From the NCBI RefSeq assembly GCF_003432485.1, contig NZ_QVNQ01000011.1, forward strand, positions 227,545-291,544: a stretch of DNA of 64,000 bases. Reading direction: 5' to 3'. Within the stretch, counting starts at the first letter, position 1. Every line of letters starts with the position of its first letter. Both the position numbers and the translations under genes were made by a program. The notes beneath the pieces were generated by a model, which searched no databases, was not told where the DNA came from, and saw nothing but the letters and a program-made list of their open reading frames with translations. The DNA is from Actinomadura spongiicola. Lineage in GTDB: Bacteria; Actinomycetota; Actinomycetes; Streptosporangiales; Streptosporangiaceae. Below, in pieces: positions 61,806 to 64,000 of this stretch.

Positions 61806-62708
61806 ATGTCGACGATCGCCGCGGACCTTGTCGCGCTGAAGAAGATGGCCCTGCTGTTGACGGCGCCCCCGGAGGGGCGGGTGCGGCGGCGTTATGAGTT
61901 GTACGCCTCTTTCAGTCTGGGCGAGCAACTGACCGACACGTCCTATCTGAACTTCGGGTACTGGGACGACGGGTGCGAGAGCCTCGACGACGCCTCCCGG
62001 GCCCTCGCCGATCTTCTGGCCGACCATGCCCGGTTCACCGCGGGCGATCACATTCTCGATGTCGGTTGCGGCTACGGCGAGCAGGACTTCCACTGGCTGC
62101 GCACACGTGAACCCGGGCGGATCGTGGGAGTCGACATCACTCCGCACCATGTGCGGGCGGCCGCGGAGCGCGCCAGGGGCCTCGAAGGCGGCCTCACCTT
62201 CCAGGAAGGGTCGGCGACTTCGCTGGACTTCGCGGAAGGGAGTTTCGACCGGGTGGTCGCGTTGGAATCGGCGTTCCATTTCCGTACCCGCGAGGATTTC
62301 TTCCGTCAGGCTTACCGGGTTCTTCGTCCCGGGGGCGTGCTGGCCCTCGCCGACATCATTCCGCCGACCAGGGGCTCGGGGCCGGTGCCCGCCAGGCGGG
62401 AGAACCGGATCGGCAGGGCCGTCCACCCGGCCAACTGGTATCCGGCGGACGGTTACGTCGACCGTCTCAAGGGAGCCGGATTCCACGATGTCCGCCTGGT
62501 CTCCATTGGCGACCGCGTGTACGCGCCACTGCGGAAGTACTTCGCACGGAAGATTCTTGATCCTCATCTCCGGACGAGAGGCTTGAAGAACCTTCTCCTC
62601 TGGCAGTTGCGGCGGGAGGTGCGGCGCGAGTCGGCGGACGAACTCAACGTCGACTACGTCGTCGTCAGCGCGACAAAGCCCGGCGAGGCCATTGTCGACG
62701 GCGATTAG
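61806..62708 (+). CDS. Class I SAM-dependent methyltransferase (natural-product type)
   Basis: 300 residues. Motif I ILDVGCGYGEQDFHW (83-97), acidic VGVDITPHHV for SAM ribose, and the post-motif VLRPGGVLALADIIPP. The N-terminal YELYASFSLGEQL and NFGYWDD are typical of small-molecule O/C-methyltransferases of the sugar, polyketide and tocopherol-like group. It is followed closely by a small gene of the DUF6059 look. No biosynthetic core enzyme is in view, so its substrate is unknown. Confidence 0.88.
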   Translation: MSTIAADLVALKKMALLLTAPPEGRVRRRYELYASFSLGEQLTDTSYLNFGYWDDGCESLDDASRALADLLADHARFTAGDHILDVGCGYGEQDFHWLRTREPGRIVGVDITPHHVRAAAERARGLEGGLTFQEGSATSLDFAEGSFDRVVALESAFHFRTREDFFRQAYRVLRPGGVLALADIIPPTRGSGPVPARRENRIGRAVHPANWYPADGYVDRLKGAGFHDVRLVSIGDRVYAPLRKYFARKILDPHLRTRGLKNLLLWQLRREVRRESADELNVDYVVVSATKPGEAIVDGD

Positions 62709-62770
62709 CGGCGCTTTAGACGCCTCGGTTTTAATTGCCGCGAAGCGATCCGCACAGAGGGGAAAGCCCC

Positions 62771-63010
62771 GTGGCCAAGAACCGGCGTCGAATCAAGGTC
62801 TTCCTCGGGCACCTGATGGAGGAGATCGGTTATGTGTGCGGTGTGCTGCTGGGACATCCGATGCCGCGCACGAAGCGGTCGGCGTCGCGTGGCGCCACGC
62901 CTGAACTGACGGCGCCGCCGTCCGGACATCCGGAGCGCGTGTCGGCGGAGCCGCCCACGGCCGAGGAAGAACACCTGTGGCGTCAGCTCGACGGGCTGCT
63001 GCGGGACTGA
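62771..63010 (+). CDS. Small DUF6059-like protein
   Basis: 79 residues from a GTG behind GGGAAAG. A basic N-terminus and a hydrophobic stretch (EEIGYVCGVLLGHP) precede a C-terminal segment GHPERVSAEPPTAEEEHLWR, the pattern I recall for DUF6059 proteins in actinomycetes. Function unknown. It lies 62 bases after the methyltransferase and probably shares its transcript. Confidence 0.6.
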   Translation: MAKNRRRIKVFLGHLMEEIGYVCGVLLGHPMPRTKRSASRGATPELTAPPSGHPERVSAEPPTAEEEHLWRQLDGLLRD

Positions 63011-63029
63011 GCGGACCGGTCCGGTGTTC

Positions 63030-63608
63030 TCAGGGGGCGCTTTCCAGTTGCGTGATGATGGGCGTCAACAGTTCGTTCAGCCCGGCGACCATGACGGTGA
63101 GGGCGCGGTGGGCGGTGTCGACGAGGTGGTCGTCCGGGTCGTCGGGCGCGGCCGGTAGACCCTCAAGCGGCAGTGGGGCGTCGACCAGCAGCGTCGCCCG
63201 CGCGTAGGGGACCTTGGCCAGGTCCTGTTGGGCGGGTTCGACGAACTGACCGAAGACCTCCGGCCAGCCCTGCCAGCCGCGGTCGCGCCACCACGTACGG
63301 GTCGTCTGCAGCGCGTCCGGCAGCGGCGACACGAGCGTCACCCCGGCGGTCAGCGACCCGTCCCAGGTGTTGCGGACGCAGGACACCGACAGCACCCGGC
63401 GGTGCCAGCGCACCAGGCCGGGTGACGAGATCGGCGGCGTGGCGACCCGCCACGCGGCGCAGGCGAACGAGACGGGCGCGATGTCGCCCCAGGTTCCCTC
63501 GAACTCACCGAGGTTGGCGAAGAGCGTCTCCGCGTAGCGGCCCGCACCGCTTTCACCGGCCTCCCTGTCGTGCCGGTTGTCCAGCCAGAACGCCTGCTGC
63601 GTGCTCAT
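63030..63608 (-). CDS. Hypothetical protein
   Basis: 192 residues, no membrane segment or signal peptide, no family recognised. It is rich in Trp and acidic residues (AFWLDNRHDREAGESG, DALQTTRTWWRDRGWQGWPE). Good codon usage and a stop placed between two real genes support it as a true gene. It lies just downstream of clpC on the same strand. Confidence 0.65.
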   Translation of the reverse strand: MSTQQAFWLDNRHDREAGESGAGRYAETLFANLGEFEGTWGDIAPVSFACAAWRVATPPISSPGLVRWHRRVLSVSCVRNTWDGSLTAGVTLVSPLPDALQTTRTWWRDRGWQGWPEVFGQFVEPAQQDLAKVPYARATLLVDAPLPLEGLPAAPDDPDDHLVDTAHRALTVMVAGLNELLTPIITQLESAP

Positions 63609-63626
63609 CTACGACGATCTCTCCGT

Positions 63627-64000
63627 TCAGGCGGAGGTTATTCCGGCCGTGGGTGGGCTGTCGGGGACGGTGTTGGGTTTGGGCACGCCCTTGAAGGTGA
63701 ACTTGGCGTTCTCCACCGTGTTCTCCTTGTCGTCGGGATCGAAGCCCTCGGTGCCGACCAGCACGATCTGCCCGGCCTTGAGCTCGCTGTACAGGATCTT
63801 CTCCGACAGCTGGTCCTCGATCTCCCGCTGGATCGTGCGCCGCAACGGCCGCGCACCCAACACCGGATCGTAACCGCGCAGGGCCAGCAGGTCCTTGGCC
63901 TCCTGCTGAAGCTCGATCCCCATGTCGCGGTCCTTGAGCCGGTCATCGACCTTGGCGATCATCAGGTCCACGATCTGGATGATCTCGTTCGGGGTGAGCT
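63627..64000 (-). CDS. clpC: ClpC AAA+ unfoldase, C-terminal part
   Basis: The frame is open at the right edge, so only the last 123 or so residues are seen. They carry the Clp-ATPase D2 small domain: LTPNEIIQIVDLMIAKVDDR, GIELQQEAKDLLALRGYDPV, LGARPLRRTIQREIEDQLSE, ILYSELKAGQIVLVG. ClpC pairs with ClpP to unfold and degrade proteins. Highly conserved in actinobacteria, it marks the chromosome backbone at this end. Confidence 0.95.
   Translation of the reverse strand, partial: LTPNEIIQIVDLMIAKVDDRLKDRDMGIELQQEAKDLLALRGYDPVLGARPLRRTIQREIEDQLSEKILYSELKAGQIVLVGTEGFDPDDKENTVENAKFTFKGVPKPNTVPDSPPTAGITSA

Overview
The window is very GC-rich DNA with GTG starts, actinobacterial families (IclR, ArsR and TetR regulators, DUF4360, a probable DUF6059 protein) and a ClpC gene running off the right end. 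It reads as chromosome from a filamentous actinomycete. An Actinomadura-like member of the Streptosporangiales is my best guess, but that is inference; no rRNA or tRNA is present to anchor it. Genes are packed into long runs joined by ATGA or GTGA start/stop overlaps.

Region 1 (1-11288) is a sugar or sugar-acid catabolic island. A leftward operon runs amidohydrolase, aldehyde dehydrogenase of the ketoglutarate-semialdehyde type, GH4 glycosidase, binding-protein ABC sugar importer (three genes), DSD1/D-threonine-aldolase-like PLP enzyme, SDR. A rightward pair (barrel-like protein of unknown function, SMP-30 lactonase) lies beyond an IclR gene. The same inverted repeat, GTTCGA-N4-TCGAAC, stands before both transcription units, which makes a simple regulon. 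Region 2 (11285-15988) looks like arsenic resistance: MFS exporter, Cys-rich flavoprotein, an ArsR with CC and CVC cysteine pairs, then a second divergent flavoprotein/ArsR pair.

Region 3 (15989-24943) holds loosely connected single genes and debris: an NAD(P)-binding epimerase-like protein, a divergent MFS/TetR pair that lost both N-termini in one apparent deletion, an AlkB-like oxygenase, a secreted GH20 hexosaminidase with a chitin-binding module, a TMEM175-type channel, a small membrane protein, a secreted DUF4360 protein and a threonine dehydratase-like PLP enzyme.

Region 4 (25017-42676) is the most striking: two giant leftward genes encoding a complete insecticidal-type Tc toxin. The upstream gene is a fused TcB-TcC (SpvB, FG-GAP, TcdB middle domains, RHS cocoon, variable C-terminal effector). 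The downstream gene is a 3356-residue TcA with a PA14-like insert, Cys-rich inserts and the conserved TcB-binding end. They lie behind an AT-rich promoter island. Next to them are a secreted alpha/beta-hydrolase peptidase and a wrecked beta-lactamase-family serine hydrolase.

Region 5 (45231-60787) is an aromatic-ring degradation locus: a nine-gene leftward operon (C-C hydrolase, LigA/LigB-type extradiol dioxygenase, Rieske ferredoxin, dioxygenase alpha and beta, dihydrodiol dehydrogenase, an LLM monooxygenase interrupted by one in-frame TGA, ferredoxin reductase). A divergent TetR gene follows, with perfect palindromic operators, then a CoA ligase with its own palindrome, an IclR regulator and a complete Liv-type ABC importer. 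The hydratase and aldolase steps that would finish a meta-cleavage route are not in the window. Region 6 (60836-64000) has an aldo/keto reductase, a small-molecule-type methyltransferase, two small uncharacterised proteins and the ClpC C-terminus.
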